DNA of 23,695 bases. Origin: Alphaproteobacteria bacterium UBA7691. Lineage in GTDB: Bacteria > Pseudomonadota > Alphaproteobacteria > Ferrovibrionales > Ferrovibrionaceae. Location: assembly GCA_002482765.1 (NCBI GenBank), contig DLGP01000163.1:1-23695 (forward strand). The letters are read 5' to 3'. Of the stretch, positions 14,532 to 23,127 are shown one piece after another (positions within the stretch are counted from its first letter, which is position 1; the number at the start of each line of letters is the position of its first letter). Made by a program: the position numbers and the translations under genes. Below the pieces are notes generated by a model that was given only the letters and a program-made list of their open reading frames with translations, searched no databases and had not been told where the DNA came from.

Positions 14532-14656
14532 TGACCTTGCCCCTTGGATCGCCCCCCGAAATGAGTAGAGGCCGATCCACGAAGGAGACGGACGATCAAA
14601 CGGAGCAGATTTGCGAAGAGCAGATCATCGGCATTTTGTGTGATCATGATGCCTGA
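14532..14656 (+). pseudogene. Left end and orfA start of a decayed IS3-family element
   Basis: From TGACCTTGCCCC at 14532, which looks like an IS3-type terminal repeat, the sequence runs to AAGGAG at 14582-14587 and a dead start codon, ATC instead of ATG, at 14595. The codons then read KRSRF, lose one base near 14612-14614, and continue EEQIIGILCDHDA, matching the IS3-family OrfA opening (typically MKRSRFTEEQIIGILKEHEAG). Homology stops at about 14653, 12 bp before the stop codon of the next core gene. Start-codon loss, frameshift and truncation make it non-functional. Its junction inside the IS5-like relic implies a nested insertion. Confidence 0.65.
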
Positions 14657-14665
14657 ACCTAAGCC

Positions 14666-16771
14666 TTACCGGCTCTCCCGGCGCCACATCAGCATCAGGC
14701 CGGCGATGCCGAGTGCCAGCATCAGCAGGGCAGGGGCGAGCGGGGTCAGCACCAGGCCGGTGACAACGTAATCCTGCTGCCGGATCAGGCCGAGCCAGTT
14801 GCGCCCGGCGGCTTCGCGCAGGCTGCCGTTGCGGCCTTTGTCGAGCAGGCGGATATCCGGCATGCCGTCGCGCTGCCAGACCACGCCGCCGCCGGATGCG
14901 CTGCTGATCGGCCGCAGCTTGTCGGGCGTGGCGCGCACATCAGCGAATTCACGCGGGTTGACCGCGCCCACGGTGGCGAGGGCTTCGCGCTGGCCGTCGC
15001 GGATGCGCCAGATGCCGGGCAGGGTGGCGCCCACAGCCCCGGTGGCCAGGCCATCGCCGCGTTCCTCAAGCTGGAGCGGCTGCTCCACGCCATCGGGGCG
15101 CTGCACCGTCACCGGCTCGCTGCGCGGCTTCAGGCTGCGGCGTTCCACCTCGATGCGGCCATCGCGGGCTTCGGCGCGCAGGGCCTCTTCCTCCAGATCG
15201 GGTTCCTTCATCAGCCAATGCGCCAGCCGGCGCAGCAATTCGGCCTGCGGCCCGCCGCCCTCGAAGCCGCGCGACCAGAGCCAGATATGATCCGAATAAA
15301 CCTGCGCCACGCGGCCTTTTTCCACCCGGTCGAGCAGCAGCAGCGGCTCGTTATTCGGCGTCTGCATCAGGGTTTCGCCGCGTTTGGCTTCCACCATCAC
15401 GGCGCGGAACCAGCGGCTCCAATTCGGCATGCCGCCCGGCTCGCCGGCACCACTGAGATTGGCGGTGACCGGATGGCGCCGGCCGATATCGGAGAGGCGC
15501 GGCACAAAGGGTTCGTTGCGCACCTGGCCGGTCGGGCGGCCGGGGAAAACCTCTGAAAGCGGCGTGCGGTAGAGCGACAGCGGCGTGGCATAGGCCGGGC
15601 CGGACACTTCCAAAAGCGCGCCGCCGCGTTCGACATAACGGCCGATATTCTCAAAATACGCCGTGGGCAGGATGCCGCGCCGCCGATAGCGATCAAAGAT
15701 CACCAGGTCAAATTCATTCAGCTTGATCTCAAACAGCTCGCGGATCGGGAAGGCGATGAGCGAGAGTTCGCGGATCGGCGTGCCATCCTGCTTGTCCGGC
15801 GGCCGCAAAATCGTGAAATGCACCAGATCAACATTCGGATCGGCTTTCAGCAGGTTGCGCCACACCCGTTCGCCGGCATGGGCCTCGCCGGTCACCAGCA
15901 GCACGCGCAGGCGATCACGGATGCCGTTGATCGATAGCGCGGCGCGGTTGTTGAGCGGCGTCAATTCACCCGGCACCGGCGGCACATCCAGCTCGATCAG
16001 GCTGCGGCCGGCGCGGTCAAGCTTGAACGGGATGGTGACATCGCGGCCCACCGGCACATTCTGCGAAAAGCTTGGCCCATCCTGCTGGCGGAACCGTAAT
16101 TCGGCCATCTCGCCGGGCAGGATGCTACTATCCTCCACCCGCAAAGTCAGGGTCAGCGGCTGGTTCAGCATGCCGAAGGTCGGCGCGTTTTTCACCACCA
16201 GGCGGCGGTCGCGTTCATCCGGCCGGCCGGACAGCAGCACATGCAGCGGCGCGCGGGTCAGCTCGCTGGCGGCGGCAAGCTCGGGGATGTCATGCACCTG
16301 GCCATCGGTGAGCAGGAAACTGCCGGCCAGGCGATGGCGCGGCACATCGGTCAGCGCCTGATTCAGTGCCGAAAACAGCCGCGTGCCTTCATCGCGCCGG
16401 GCGCTGTCGGCATCGGCGGCGCCGGCGCGCACCACACGCAGTTCCAGATTGGGCAGCGCATTCAGCTTGTCGGTCAGTGCCGCCAGCGCCTGCTCGGTCT
16501 GCTGCCGGCGCTCGCCGATCTGCTGGCTCGGGCTTTCATCACTCACCACCACGGCAATATCGGGCAGCGCATCGCGCTCTTCCTTGCGCGCCACCGGATT
16601 GGCCAGCACACCCAGCAGCAGCAGGGCGACAAGGCTGCGCAGCAAGGTGCCGCGTGCGCGCCGCAGCAGGCCATAGCCGGTCAGCAGCAAAGCCGCGCCG
16701 GCCAAAGCCCACAGCACCGCCTCGGGCAGCAAGGGCGACAGGATCAGCGTGGTGGCGGGGGCGATTTCCAT
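14666..16771 (-). CDS. Membrane protein with MIDAS-like motif and glutamine-amidotransferase-like fold; last gene of the moxR operon
   Basis: The 701-residue protein has two N-terminal membrane helices (about 15-36 and 42-58), a large soluble region, and a C-terminal helix (LAPALLMLALGIAGLMLMW) followed by a short basic tail. After the second helix, IAVVVSDESPS includes D78-E79-S80-P81-S82, a DxSxS pattern like the MIDAS of von Willebrand A domains. Residues about 265-460 (RLRVLLVTGEAHAGERVW, FDLVIFDRYRRRG, GGALLEVSGPAYA) resemble a class I glutamine-amidotransferase-like fold without the catalytic cysteine. Such proteins follow the DUF4159 gene in many alphaproteobacteria; the biochemical role is unknown. 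One base separates it from the upstream stop, so coupling is likely. IS debris abuts its 3' end. Confidence 0.82.
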   Translation of the reverse strand: MEIAPATTLILSPLLPEAVLWALAGAALLLTGYGLLRRARGTLLRSLVALLLLGVLANPVARKEERDALPDIAVVVSDESPSQQIGERRQQTEQALAALTDKLNALPNLELRVVRAGAADADSARRDEGTRLFSALNQALTDVPRHRLAGSFLLTDGQVHDIPELAAASELTRAPLHVLLSGRPDERDRRLVVKNAPTFGMLNQPLTLTLRVEDSSILPGEMAELRFRQQDGPSFSQNVPVGRDVTIPFKLDRAGRSLIELDVPPVPGELTPLNNRAALSINGIRDRLRVLLVTGEAHAGERVWRNLLKADPNVDLVHFTILRPPDKQDGTPIRELSLIAFPIRELFEIKLNEFDLVIFDRYRRRGILPTAYFENIGRYVERGGALLEVSGPAYATPLSLYRTPLSEVFPGRPTGQVRNEPFVPRLSDIGRRHPVTANLSGAGEPGGMPNWSRWFRAVMVEAKRGETLMQTPNNEPLLLLDRVEKGRVAQVYSDHIWLWSRGFEGGGPQAELLRRLAHWLMKEPDLEEEALRAEARDGRIEVERRSLKPRSEPVTVQRPDGVEQPLQLEERGDGLATGAVGATLPGIWRIRDGQREALATVGAVNPREFADVRATPDKLRPISSASGGGVVWQRDGMPDIRLLDKGRNGSLREAAGRNWLGLIRQQDYVVTGLVLTPLAPALLMLALGIAGLMLMWRRESR

Positions 16772-16772
16772 G

Positions 16773-19568
16773 TTAATTGCCCAAGCGTTCCAGCAGGGCC
16801 GGGATATGCACCTGGTCGGCCTTGTAATTGCCGGTCAGGGTATACATCAGCAGATTGACACCGAAACGATAGGCCAGTTCGCGCTGGCGTGGCGTGTTGG
16901 GTTGGGTCGGCGCCAACGGGCGGCCTTGCGGGTCCACCGCCCAGGCCGCAGCCCAGTCATTGCCGCCGATCACAAATGAGGTGACACCATCCTTGTCGCC
17001 GCCCGGATTGCGTTCGGCCCAGATCGGCCCGCCGCCATAACGGCCGGGAAAATCCTGCAACAGGTAAAACGCCTTGGTCAGCACATGGTCATCCGGCACC
17101 GCCATCAGCGGCGGAATATCCAGCCGGCCAAGCAATTGCCGCAGCTTCTCGGTGCCGGGGCTGGCCGCGGTGCCGGCAAAGGGCAGGCCCTGGTCGCGGG
17201 TGTCAAACAGGATCAGGCCGCCGGTTTTCATGAAGGTGTCCAGCCGGCGCAAAGCCTGGTCGGAAAGCAGCGGCTGGCTGGCGGTCATCGGCCAGTAGAG
17301 GAAGGGCAGCAGCGAGATGTCGTCGCTTTCCAGATTGACGCCGATCGGCTCGGCGGCTTCGATCGAGGTGCGGCGGAACAGCACTTCGGTCAGGCCATAA
17401 AGCCCGGCGCGGCTCAGATTGTCGGTCACGGCATCGCCGGTGATGACATAGGCCAGGCGCAGATCCATCGCCGCGCGCAGCACAAAATCCTCGGCCGGAT
17501 TGGTTGCCATAGGCGGCGGGGCGCGTTCAGCACCGGGCCGGCGCTGCTGCGCCTCGGCGGCACCGGCGCAAAGCAAAGCCAGCAACAGCCCGGCAGTGGC
17601 GGTGCGGCCGGGCAGGCGCGGCAGCAGGCCACGCAGCCACAGGCCGATCAGCCAGTCGGCCAGGAAGAGCAGCACGGCCAGCGCCATCAGCCAGGGCATC
17701 AGGCGGGTTTCCTGGCCGGCCTGATCCAGTGCTTGCAGCCGCACGTCATTCGGCCAGCGGGTCAGCGCCAGCGGTTTGGTTTCGGCATTGGCCAGGTTGA
17801 TCGCCTGGCGCGCATCCCAGCGGCCGTAATAACCCGGCGGCTGGCGCGGCCCAAGCTGCGCCGGCTGGCGCGGATTCAGCGGCAACACCGCCGGGCCGGG
17901 TTCGCTGGCGCGGCCGAAGCCATCCAAGATGCTCAGTGGCGGCAAAGCCGGCTGCGCCTCGCCGCCGGCATCGGCGCCCACGCCTTGCGACAGGTCCACC
18001 ACCTTGCGCAGCAGGTCAACAAAAAAGCCGGAAAGCGGCAGGTCGCTCCACAGGCTGTTGGCGGTGGTATGCACCAGGATCAGCCAGCCCTTGCCGCGCC
18101 GCTCGGCGGTGATCAGCGGCGTGCCGTCTTCCAGCCGCAGCCAGGTCTTGTCGCCCAGATTAGGGTCCGGATCGGCCAGCACCTGGCGGCTCACGGTCAC
18201 TTCCGGGCTGACGGTCAGGCCCTGCAACGGGCTGTTCTCCGGGATCGGCCCCAGTTTCAGCGGTTGCGCCCAGGACAGCGCGCCGCCCAACTGCCTTGAA
18301 CCCTGGCGCAGTTTCACCGGCAGCAGATTGTCGCCGGTTTCGGCCATGCGCGGGCCGGCAAAACGCAGCAGCACGCCGCCGCGTTCCAGCCATTCGCTCA
18401 ATTGCCGCGCCTCGCCGGCCACGATGGTGCCCACATCGGCCAGCACGATCATGGCGATTTCGCGCTCCAGCAATTGCGCCACATTGCCCTGGCGCAATTC
18501 GGCAAACGGCGACAAGGCGCGGTCGAGATAAAACAGATCGGCCAGCAAAGGCTGGCGCTGCTCCAGGCCGGCGCCGGAAATCAGCCCGACGGGTCGGCGG
18601 CGCCAGCGATCATCCAGCAATTGCACAGCAGCGGCGCCGGGCTGTTCCTCAATCTCCAGCCGCGCCAGCGTGTTGCGCAATTCGGTCGGCAGGTTGAGCT
18701 GCGCCGTGGCTTCCAGCGCGCCATCGGCAAAGCTGATCGGCTGGCGTGCCAGCACGCGGCCCTGGTCGCTCACGGCGCGTAACGTGTAGTTCTGCGCTGT
18801 GGCGGCGCCATTGGCCGGTGCGGCGCGGCGCAGCAGCAGGGTATCGCCCTGGGCATCGGTCTGCGGCGGCAGCAAGGCCAGGGCCGTATCGCCGGCACGC
18901 GGCTGCGTCACCGTCACACCGCCCAGCCAGAGCAGCTTTTCCGCCAGGGTGAAGGCGGCTTCGCCAGTGCCGTCTTCGGCCAGGCCATCGCTGAGCCAAG
19001 CCACTTCGGCATTCTCCGGCAGCTTGGCGCGGTTCAGTGCCTCGGCCAGTTGGGTCCGGTCGCTGGGCCAGGCTTTGGGTTGCAGGCCATTCAGCAACGG
19101 CCGCAGGTCATTGGCCGGCAGCAAAGGCCCGGGCGCCATCGGCTCGGCATTGGCCGGCGGCGCCGTGGTGATCAGCATGGCGCCGCGGCCTTCGCGTTCG
19201 GCGCGATCCAGCAGCGCATTGGCGCGTTCAAGCTTTTCGCGCCAGCGCGGCGCGGCGGCCCAGCCGTCATCCAGCACCAGCACCAGCGGGCCAGTGGTGG
19301 TGCGGGCGCGGTCAGGGTTCAGCAACGGCTCGGCCAGGCCCAGGATCACCAGGGCGGCAATCAGCAGCCGCAGCAGCAACAGCCATAGCGGCGTATGCGC
19401 CGGGGTCTCTTCCTTTGGCCGCAATGTCAGCAGCAGCCGCAGCGGCGGGAATTGCACCTGTTTGGGGCGCGGCGGCGTGATGCGCAGCAGCCACCACAAA
19501 GCCGGCAGGCTGGCTAATGCGGCCAGCGCCCAGGGGGTGGCAAAAGCCAGGAAGCCGAGAGACAACAT
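16773..19568 (-). CDS. BatA-like / DUF4159 membrane protein
   Basis: This 931-residue protein begins with the aerotolerance-regulator (BatA) N-terminal pattern: helix 1 at about 5-28 (LGFLAFATPWALAALASLPA), the short loop PPRPKQVQFPPLRLL, and helix 2 at about 60-81. A vWA-like strand follows (LVLVLDDGWA, 96-104) but lacks DxSxS, so metal binding there is doubtful. Two more hydrophobic helices occur around 640-680, and a C-terminal DUF4159 domain starts at about 693 (EDFVLRAAMDLRLAYV) and includes LFDTRDQG and NPGGDKDGVTSFVIGGNDWA. It probably sits in the inner membrane with the MoxR ATPase as cytosolic partner, as in Bat-type systems. Its ATG shares one base with the DUF58 stop (TGATG), indicating translational coupling. 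Confidence 0.9.
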   Translation of the reverse strand: MLSLGFLAFATPWALAALASLPALWWLLRITPPRPKQVQFPPLRLLLTLRPKEETPAHTPLWLLLLRLLIAALVILGLAEPLLNPDRARTTTGPLVLVLDDGWAAAPRWREKLERANALLDRAEREGRGAMLITTAPPANAEPMAPGPLLPANDLRPLLNGLQPKAWPSDRTQLAEALNRAKLPENAEVAWLSDGLAEDGTGEAAFTLAEKLLWLGGVTVTQPRAGDTALALLPPQTDAQGDTLLLRRAAPANGAATAQNYTLRAVSDQGRVLARQPISFADGALEATAQLNLPTELRNTLARLEIEEQPGAAAVQLLDDRWRRRPVGLISGAGLEQRQPLLADLFYLDRALSPFAELRQGNVAQLLEREIAMIVLADVGTIVAGEARQLSEWLERGGVLLRFAGPRMAETGDNLLPVKLRQGSRQLGGALSWAQPLKLGPIPENSPLQGLTVSPEVTVSRQVLADPDPNLGDKTWLRLEDGTPLITAERRGKGWLILVHTTANSLWSDLPLSGFFVDLLRKVVDLSQGVGADAGGEAQPALPPLSILDGFGRASEPGPAVLPLNPRQPAQLGPRQPPGYYGRWDARQAINLANAETKPLALTRWPNDVRLQALDQAGQETRLMPWLMALAVLLFLADWLIGLWLRGLLPRLPGRTATAGLLLALLCAGAAEAQQRRPGAERAPPPMATNPAEDFVLRAAMDLRLAYVITGDAVTDNLSRAGLYGLTEVLFRRTSIEAAEPIGVNLESDDISLLPFLYWPMTASQPLLSDQALRRLDTFMKTGGLILFDTRDQGLPFAGTAASPGTEKLRQLLGRLDIPPLMAVPDDHVLTKAFYLLQDFPGRYGGGPIWAERNPGGDKDGVTSFVIGGNDWAAAWAVDPQGRPLAPTQPNTPRQRELAYRFGVNLLMYTLTGNYKADQVHIPALLERLGN

Positions 19569-20557
19569 CAGCGCCGCCTGCCTTCCCGCATATTGCCGCC
19601 TTCCAGCGCCAGATACAGCGCCATCAGCAGGGCTTCCGCCGGCTTGTCGGTGCGGTGTTTGATATGATGCCAGCCCAGGCGGCGGCAGATATCGGCCAGG
19701 CCGGCCTGATGCGCGGCAAAGGCGGCGCGCCAGTCATCGGCCAGGGTTTCGGCGCGCGGCGCCAGCATTTCGCCTTCGCCTTCCAGGCCCAGAAAGCGCG
19801 TGCGGCCCTTATAGGGAAAGTCTTCCTCGGCCGGATCAACAATGCGCACCACGCAGCCTTTCACACCCTGATCGGCCAGGCCGCGCAGCCGCGCCGCAAT
19901 CTCGGGCAACGGATACAGGAAATCGCCAAACAACACCGCCTGGCCATGGCGCGGCAAGGCGGCCGGCGGCGGCAGGCTGGCAGCGGCGCGTTCGGCGTCA
20001 GTGCCGGCCAGCACGCTCTGGCGTTGCAGCGCCAGCCGTTCGGCCATACGCGGCAACACACGGCGGCCGGCGCTCGGGCGTTCCGGCGCGCCCAGCAAAG
20101 CCACCCGCTCGCCGCCGCGCAGCAACAGGCTGGCACAGGCCAGCACCAGCAGGTCGGCGCGCTGGTCCTTGCGCTCCAGCGCCTGCGGCGAGGCCCAGGC
20201 CATGGAAGGCGAGGGATCGCGCCACAGCCACACACTTTCGGCGGCTTCCCATTCATTCTCGCGCACAAAAGCCTGCATGCGCTTGGCGGTCTGGCGCCAG
20301 TCAATGCGGCCGATACTGTCGCCTGGGCTATAGCGGCGGAATTGCCAGAAGGCATCGCCGGCGCCGGTGCGGCGGCGGCCATGCACACCTTGCTCCACAG
20401 TGGCGGCCACCCGTTCGGCGGCCAGCAGCAAAGGCGGCAGGAAGGCGGCGAAGTTTTCGGCGCGGATAACGGAATCGGCATTGCCCGGCATAACGCTGCC
20501 TGCCGTGGCGCTGCTTTTCTGCGCAGCCTTTTGCTGGGAAACGGCCGCTGCCGCCAT
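19568..20557 (-). CDS. DUF58 domain protein
   Basis: This 329-residue soluble protein carries the DUF58 signature: GRRRTGAGDAFWQFRRYSPGD at about 60-80 and RIDWRQTAKR at 84-93, followed by a vWA-like fold starting at ESVWLWRDPSPSM. The D-P-S-P-S in that strand fits the MIDAS pattern DxSxS. DUF58 proteins are nearly always encoded next to MoxR ATPases and are thought to be their substrates or adaptors. Here the ATG is only 2 bp after the moxR stop, and its own stop overlaps the next start, so the three proteins should be made together. Confidence 0.92.
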   Translation of the reverse strand: MAAAAVSQQKAAQKSSATAGSVMPGNADSVIRAENFAAFLPPLLLAAERVAATVEQGVHGRRRTGAGDAFWQFRRYSPGDSIGRIDWRQTAKRMQAFVRENEWEAAESVWLWRDPSPSMAWASPQALERKDQRADLLVLACASLLLRGGERVALLGAPERPSAGRRVLPRMAERLALQRQSVLAGTDAERAAASLPPPAALPRHGQAVLFGDFLYPLPEIAARLRGLADQGVKGCVVRIVDPAEEDFPYKGRTRFLGLEGEGEMLAPRAETLADDWRAAFAAHQAGLADICRRLGWHHIKHRTDKPAEALLMALYLALEGGNMREGRRR

Positions 20558-20559
20558 GC

Positions 20560-21558
20560 CTAGCGCAACGGCTGGGTCAGGCGATTGATCACATCGCCCA
20601 CACTGACGCCTTCGGCGCGGGCGGCAAAGGTGAGCGCCATGCGATGCCGCAGCACCGGCCCGGCCAGCGCCAGCACATCTTCCACCGAGGGGGCGAGGCG
20701 GCCTTGCAGCAGGGCGCGGGCGCGCACCGCCAGCATCAGCGCCTGGCTGGCGCGCGGGCCGGGGCCCCAGGCCACCAGGGTCTTGATCTCGGCGATATCG
20801 GTTTCTTCCGGGCGGCCGGCGCGCACCAGATTCAGGATGGCATCCACCACGCTTTCGCCCACCGGGATGCGCCGCACCAGGCGCTGCGCTGCGATCAGGT
20901 CGGTGGCGCTCAGCACCGTCGGCACCGGCTCCTCGGCCGCGCCGGTGGTGGCAAACAGCATGCGGCGTTCGGCTTCGCGATCCGGGTAGCGCACGTCAAT
21001 TTGCAGCAGGAAACGGTCAAGCTGGGCTTCCGGCAGCGGATAGGTGCCTTCCTGCTCCAGCGGATTCTGCGTTGCCAGCACATGGAACGGCGCCGGCAGA
21101 TCATGCCGCGTGCCGCCCACGCTGACCTGGCGCTCCTGCATCGCCTGCAACAGGGCGGATTGGGTGCGCGGGCTGGCGCGGTTGATTTCATCGGCCATCA
21201 GCAACTGGCAGAAGACCGGGCCGGAAATGAAGCGGAAGGAGCGGCGGCCCTGCTCGTTTTCCTCCAGCACTTCCGAGCCGACAATATCCGCCGGCATCAG
21301 GTCAGGCGTGAATTGCACGCGGCGGGCATCCAGGCCCAGCACTTTGGCCAGGGTTTCCACCAGCTTGGTCTTGGCCAGGCCGGGTACGCCCACCAGCAGG
21401 CCATGGCCGCCGGCCAGCAGCGTGACCAGGCTTTCCTCAACCACATCATTCTGGCCGAAGATCACCCGCTCAACGGCTTCCCGTACGGCACCAAGGCGGC
21501 TGCCCAGGCGGTCAATTTCAGGGAGGATGTGTTCGGCGGTGTCGCTGAAATTCTGCAT
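20560..21558 (-). CDS. MoxR-family AAA+ ATPase
   Basis: MoxR ATPases are chaperone-like AAA+ proteins that help assemble or activate partner proteins with vWA domains. This 332-residue copy has Walker A GVPGLAKT at residues 57-64, Walker B LLMADEINRASPRTQSALL with D123-E124, sensor 1 in VLATQNPLEQEGTYPLPEAQ, the arginine-finger region LDRFLLQIDVRYPDR, and a C-terminal lid with GPRASQALMLAVRARALL. All catalytic positions are present. It is the first gene of a four-gene minus-strand operon and is divergent from the DUF1285 gene across 46 bp. The ribosome site is weak (ACGGAC before the ATG). Confidence 0.95.
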   Translation of the reverse strand: MQNFSDTAEHILPEIDRLGSRLGAVREAVERVIFGQNDVVEESLVTLLAGGHGLLVGVPGLAKTKLVETLAKVLGLDARRVQFTPDLMPADIVGSEVLEENEQGRRSFRFISGPVFCQLLMADEINRASPRTQSALLQAMQERQVSVGGTRHDLPAPFHVLATQNPLEQEGTYPLPEAQLDRFLLQIDVRYPDREAERRMLFATTGAAEEPVPTVLSATDLIAAQRLVRRIPVGESVVDAILNLVRAGRPEETDIAEIKTLVAWGPGPRASQALMLAVRARALLQGRLAPSVEDVLALAGPVLRHRMALTFAARAEGVSVGDVINRLTQPLR

Positions 21559-21604
21559 GTCCGTTACTATATAGGGATTCTATTTTGAAAGCCCAGCAGA
21601 ACCG
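21559..21604. promoter_or_regulatory. Short divergent promoter region between moxR and DUF1285 genes
   Basis: Only 46 bp separate the two divergent start codons. The stretch is AT-rich in its middle (ACTATATAGGGATTCTATTT), giving -10-like TATA sequences on both strands, but no convincing -35 pairs. Promoters for the two operons must overlap here or lie within the opposing coding sequence. Confidence 0.4.
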
Positions 21605-22210
21605 ATGTCGAGCCAGCAGCCTTCGCCCACCTTTCTCAAAGAGTTGATCGCCCGCTTCGGCGGCCTGGAAGAACGCGCCGCGCCGCGCAAATTGCCGCCG
21701 GTGCATCTGTGGAATCCGGCCTTCTGCGGCAATATTGATATGCGCATCGCCCGCGATGGCCGCTGGTATTATATGGGCACCACCATCAACCGCCCCGCCA
21801 TGGTGAAGCTTTTTGCCGGAATTCTGCGCCGCGAACCGGATGACAGCTATGTGCTGGTGACGCCGGTGGAGAAAGTGGGCATCCGGGTGGATGACGCGCC
21901 CTTTGTGGCGGTGGAACTGGCCGTGCAGGGCCAAGGCCGCGAGCAGAGCCTGGCTTTCCGCACCAACCTGGATGATGTGGTGCCGCTGGATACGGCGCAT
22001 CCGTTGCGGGTGGCGTTAAATCCGGCCAGCGGCGAACCCTCCCCCTATATTGTGGTGCGTGACCGACTCGAGGCGCTGATTGCCCGCCCGGTCTTTTATG
22101 AACTGGTGGCCATGGCCGAGGCGCGGCAAACCGCCGATGGCGGCAGCGAACTGGGTGTATGGAGTGGCGGCGTTTTCTTTGCGCTCGGCACAGTGGAAGC
22201 GGATACCTGA
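21605..22210 (+). CDS. DUF1285 family protein
   Basis: This 201-residue soluble protein matches DUF1285: PVHLWNPAFCGNIDMRIARDG (about 36-56) followed by WYYMGTTINRPAMVKLFAGI and LRREPDDSYVLVTPVEKVGI are the family's conserved core, forming two beta-rich subdomains. No catalytic function is established for the family. It starts an operon with a NUDIX hydrolase, a DUF6111 protein and the CCA-adding enzyme, a block often conserved beside moxR in alphaproteobacteria. The next gene starts 9 bp after its stop. Confidence 0.9.
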   Translation: MSSQQPSPTFLKELIARFGGLEERAAPRKLPPVHLWNPAFCGNIDMRIARDGRWYYMGTTINRPAMVKLFAGILRREPDDSYVLVTPVEKVGIRVDDAPFVAVELAVQGQGREQSLAFRTNLDDVVPLDTAHPLRVALNPASGEPSPYIVVRDRLEALIARPVFYELVAMAEARQTADGGSELGVWSGGVFFALGTVEADT

Positions 22211-22219
22211 AGCAGCAAG

Positions 22220-22876
22220 ATGCAAATAGAAACCCTTCAGCCGAGTTATCTTGACCGCCTGCGCCACAGCCTGCGCCCGGCGCCGCTGCTGACCGAATTG
22301 CCGCTGGCCTATGATGCCGCCCGCTTTGGCGATTTCCAGCTTAATCCGGGCAGCCAGCCCTTGCGCAAGGGGCCGCTGACCCCGGCTGCCGTGCTGGTGC
22401 CGCTGGTCAGCTATGATGCCGGGCCGCGTGTGATCCTGACCAAACGCACCGCCAATCTTTCCAACCATGCCGGCCAGATCAGTTTTCCCGGTGGCCGGGT
22501 TGATCCGGAAGATCCGGATGTGGTGGCGGCGGCGTTGCGTGAGGCGGAAGAAGAGATCGGCCTGGATCGTGGCCATGTTGATATCCTGGGCGCGCTGGAT
22601 CCCTATGTCACCGGCACCGGCTTTGCCGTGGTGCCGGTGGTGGCCAAGGTAACACCCGGCTTTGCGCTGCGGCCGGAACAGCATGAAGTGGCCGAGATAT
22701 TTGAGGTGCCACTGGATTTCCTGATGGACGAGCGCAACCATCAGCGCCATTCCGGCATGTTCAACGGTGTGCAGCGCCATTGGTGGGCCATGCCGTATAA
22801 CGACTATTACATCTGGGGCGCCACTGCCGGCATGTTGCGCAATCTGCACCAGGCCGTGAAACAAGGAGGCGCCTGA
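22220..22876 (+). CDS. NUDIX hydrolase, probable coenzyme A pyrophosphatase
   Basis: The 218-residue protein belongs to the NudL/CoA pyrophosphatase group of NUDIX enzymes, which split CoA or oxidised CoA into 4'-phosphopantetheine and 3',5'-ADP. The CoA-specific segment ILTKRTANLSNHAGQISFPG precedes the NUDIX helix LREAEEEIGL, whose glutamates bind metal. The usual R in the CoA motif (LRxHAGQ) is S here (LSNHAGQ), which might affect substrate preference. Downstream, LGALDPYVTGTGFAVVPVVA and the tail with WWAMPYNDYYIWGATAGML are typical of the family. The stop overlaps the next start (TGATG), so translation is coupled. Confidence 0.9.
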   Translation: MQIETLQPSYLDRLRHSLRPAPLLTELPLAYDAARFGDFQLNPGSQPLRKGPLTPAAVLVPLVSYDAGPRVILTKRTANLSNHAGQISFPGGRVDPEDPDVVAAALREAEEEIGLDRGHVDILGALDPYVTGTGFAVVPVVAKVTPGFALRPEQHEVAEIFEVPLDFLMDERNHQRHSGMFNGVQRHWWAMPYNDYYIWGATAGMLRNLHQAVKQGGA

Positions 22877-23127
22877 TGGGCCGCATACTGATCCATGGTT
22901 TTCTGCTGATCCTGCCTTTCCTGCTATATGGCCTGTATGTCTGGCAGGTGAAGCGGGCCGGCAAGGAAGGCCCGGAAACCACGCCATGGTTCTGGCTGGC
23001 GATGATCGGCATGCTGCTGCTGATAGCCAGCTTCGCCTATTATGGCTTTATGCATGACGATGGCGCCAGCAGCTACACGCCGGCCCGCTGGCAGGGCGGC
23101 GCGATCCAGCCAGGCGAAACCAGATGA
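22876..23127 (+). CDS. DUF6111-type small membrane protein
   Basis: This 83-residue protein has two membrane helices, about residues 5-24 (ILIHGFLLILPFLLYGLYVW) and 36-57 (WFWLAMIGMLLLIASFAYYG), separated by a charged loop, and a polar C-terminus with SSYTPARWQGG. It resembles the alphaproteobacterial DUF6111 family found next to CCA nucleotidyltransferase; function unknown. AAGGAGG at 22863-22869, 6 nt before the ATG, supports the start. Its stop overlaps the cca ATG by ATGA, so it is tightly coupled at both ends. Confidence 0.85.
   Translation: MGRILIHGFLLILPFLLYGLYVWQVKRAGKEGPETTPWFWLAMIGMLLLIASFAYYGFMHDDGASSYTPARWQGGAIQPGETR

Noticed and set aside
17085..18299. 404-codon plus-strand ORF opposite the DUF4159 gene
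   Set aside because: No motifs and a shadow-type composition; the coupled operon on the minus strand explains the region.
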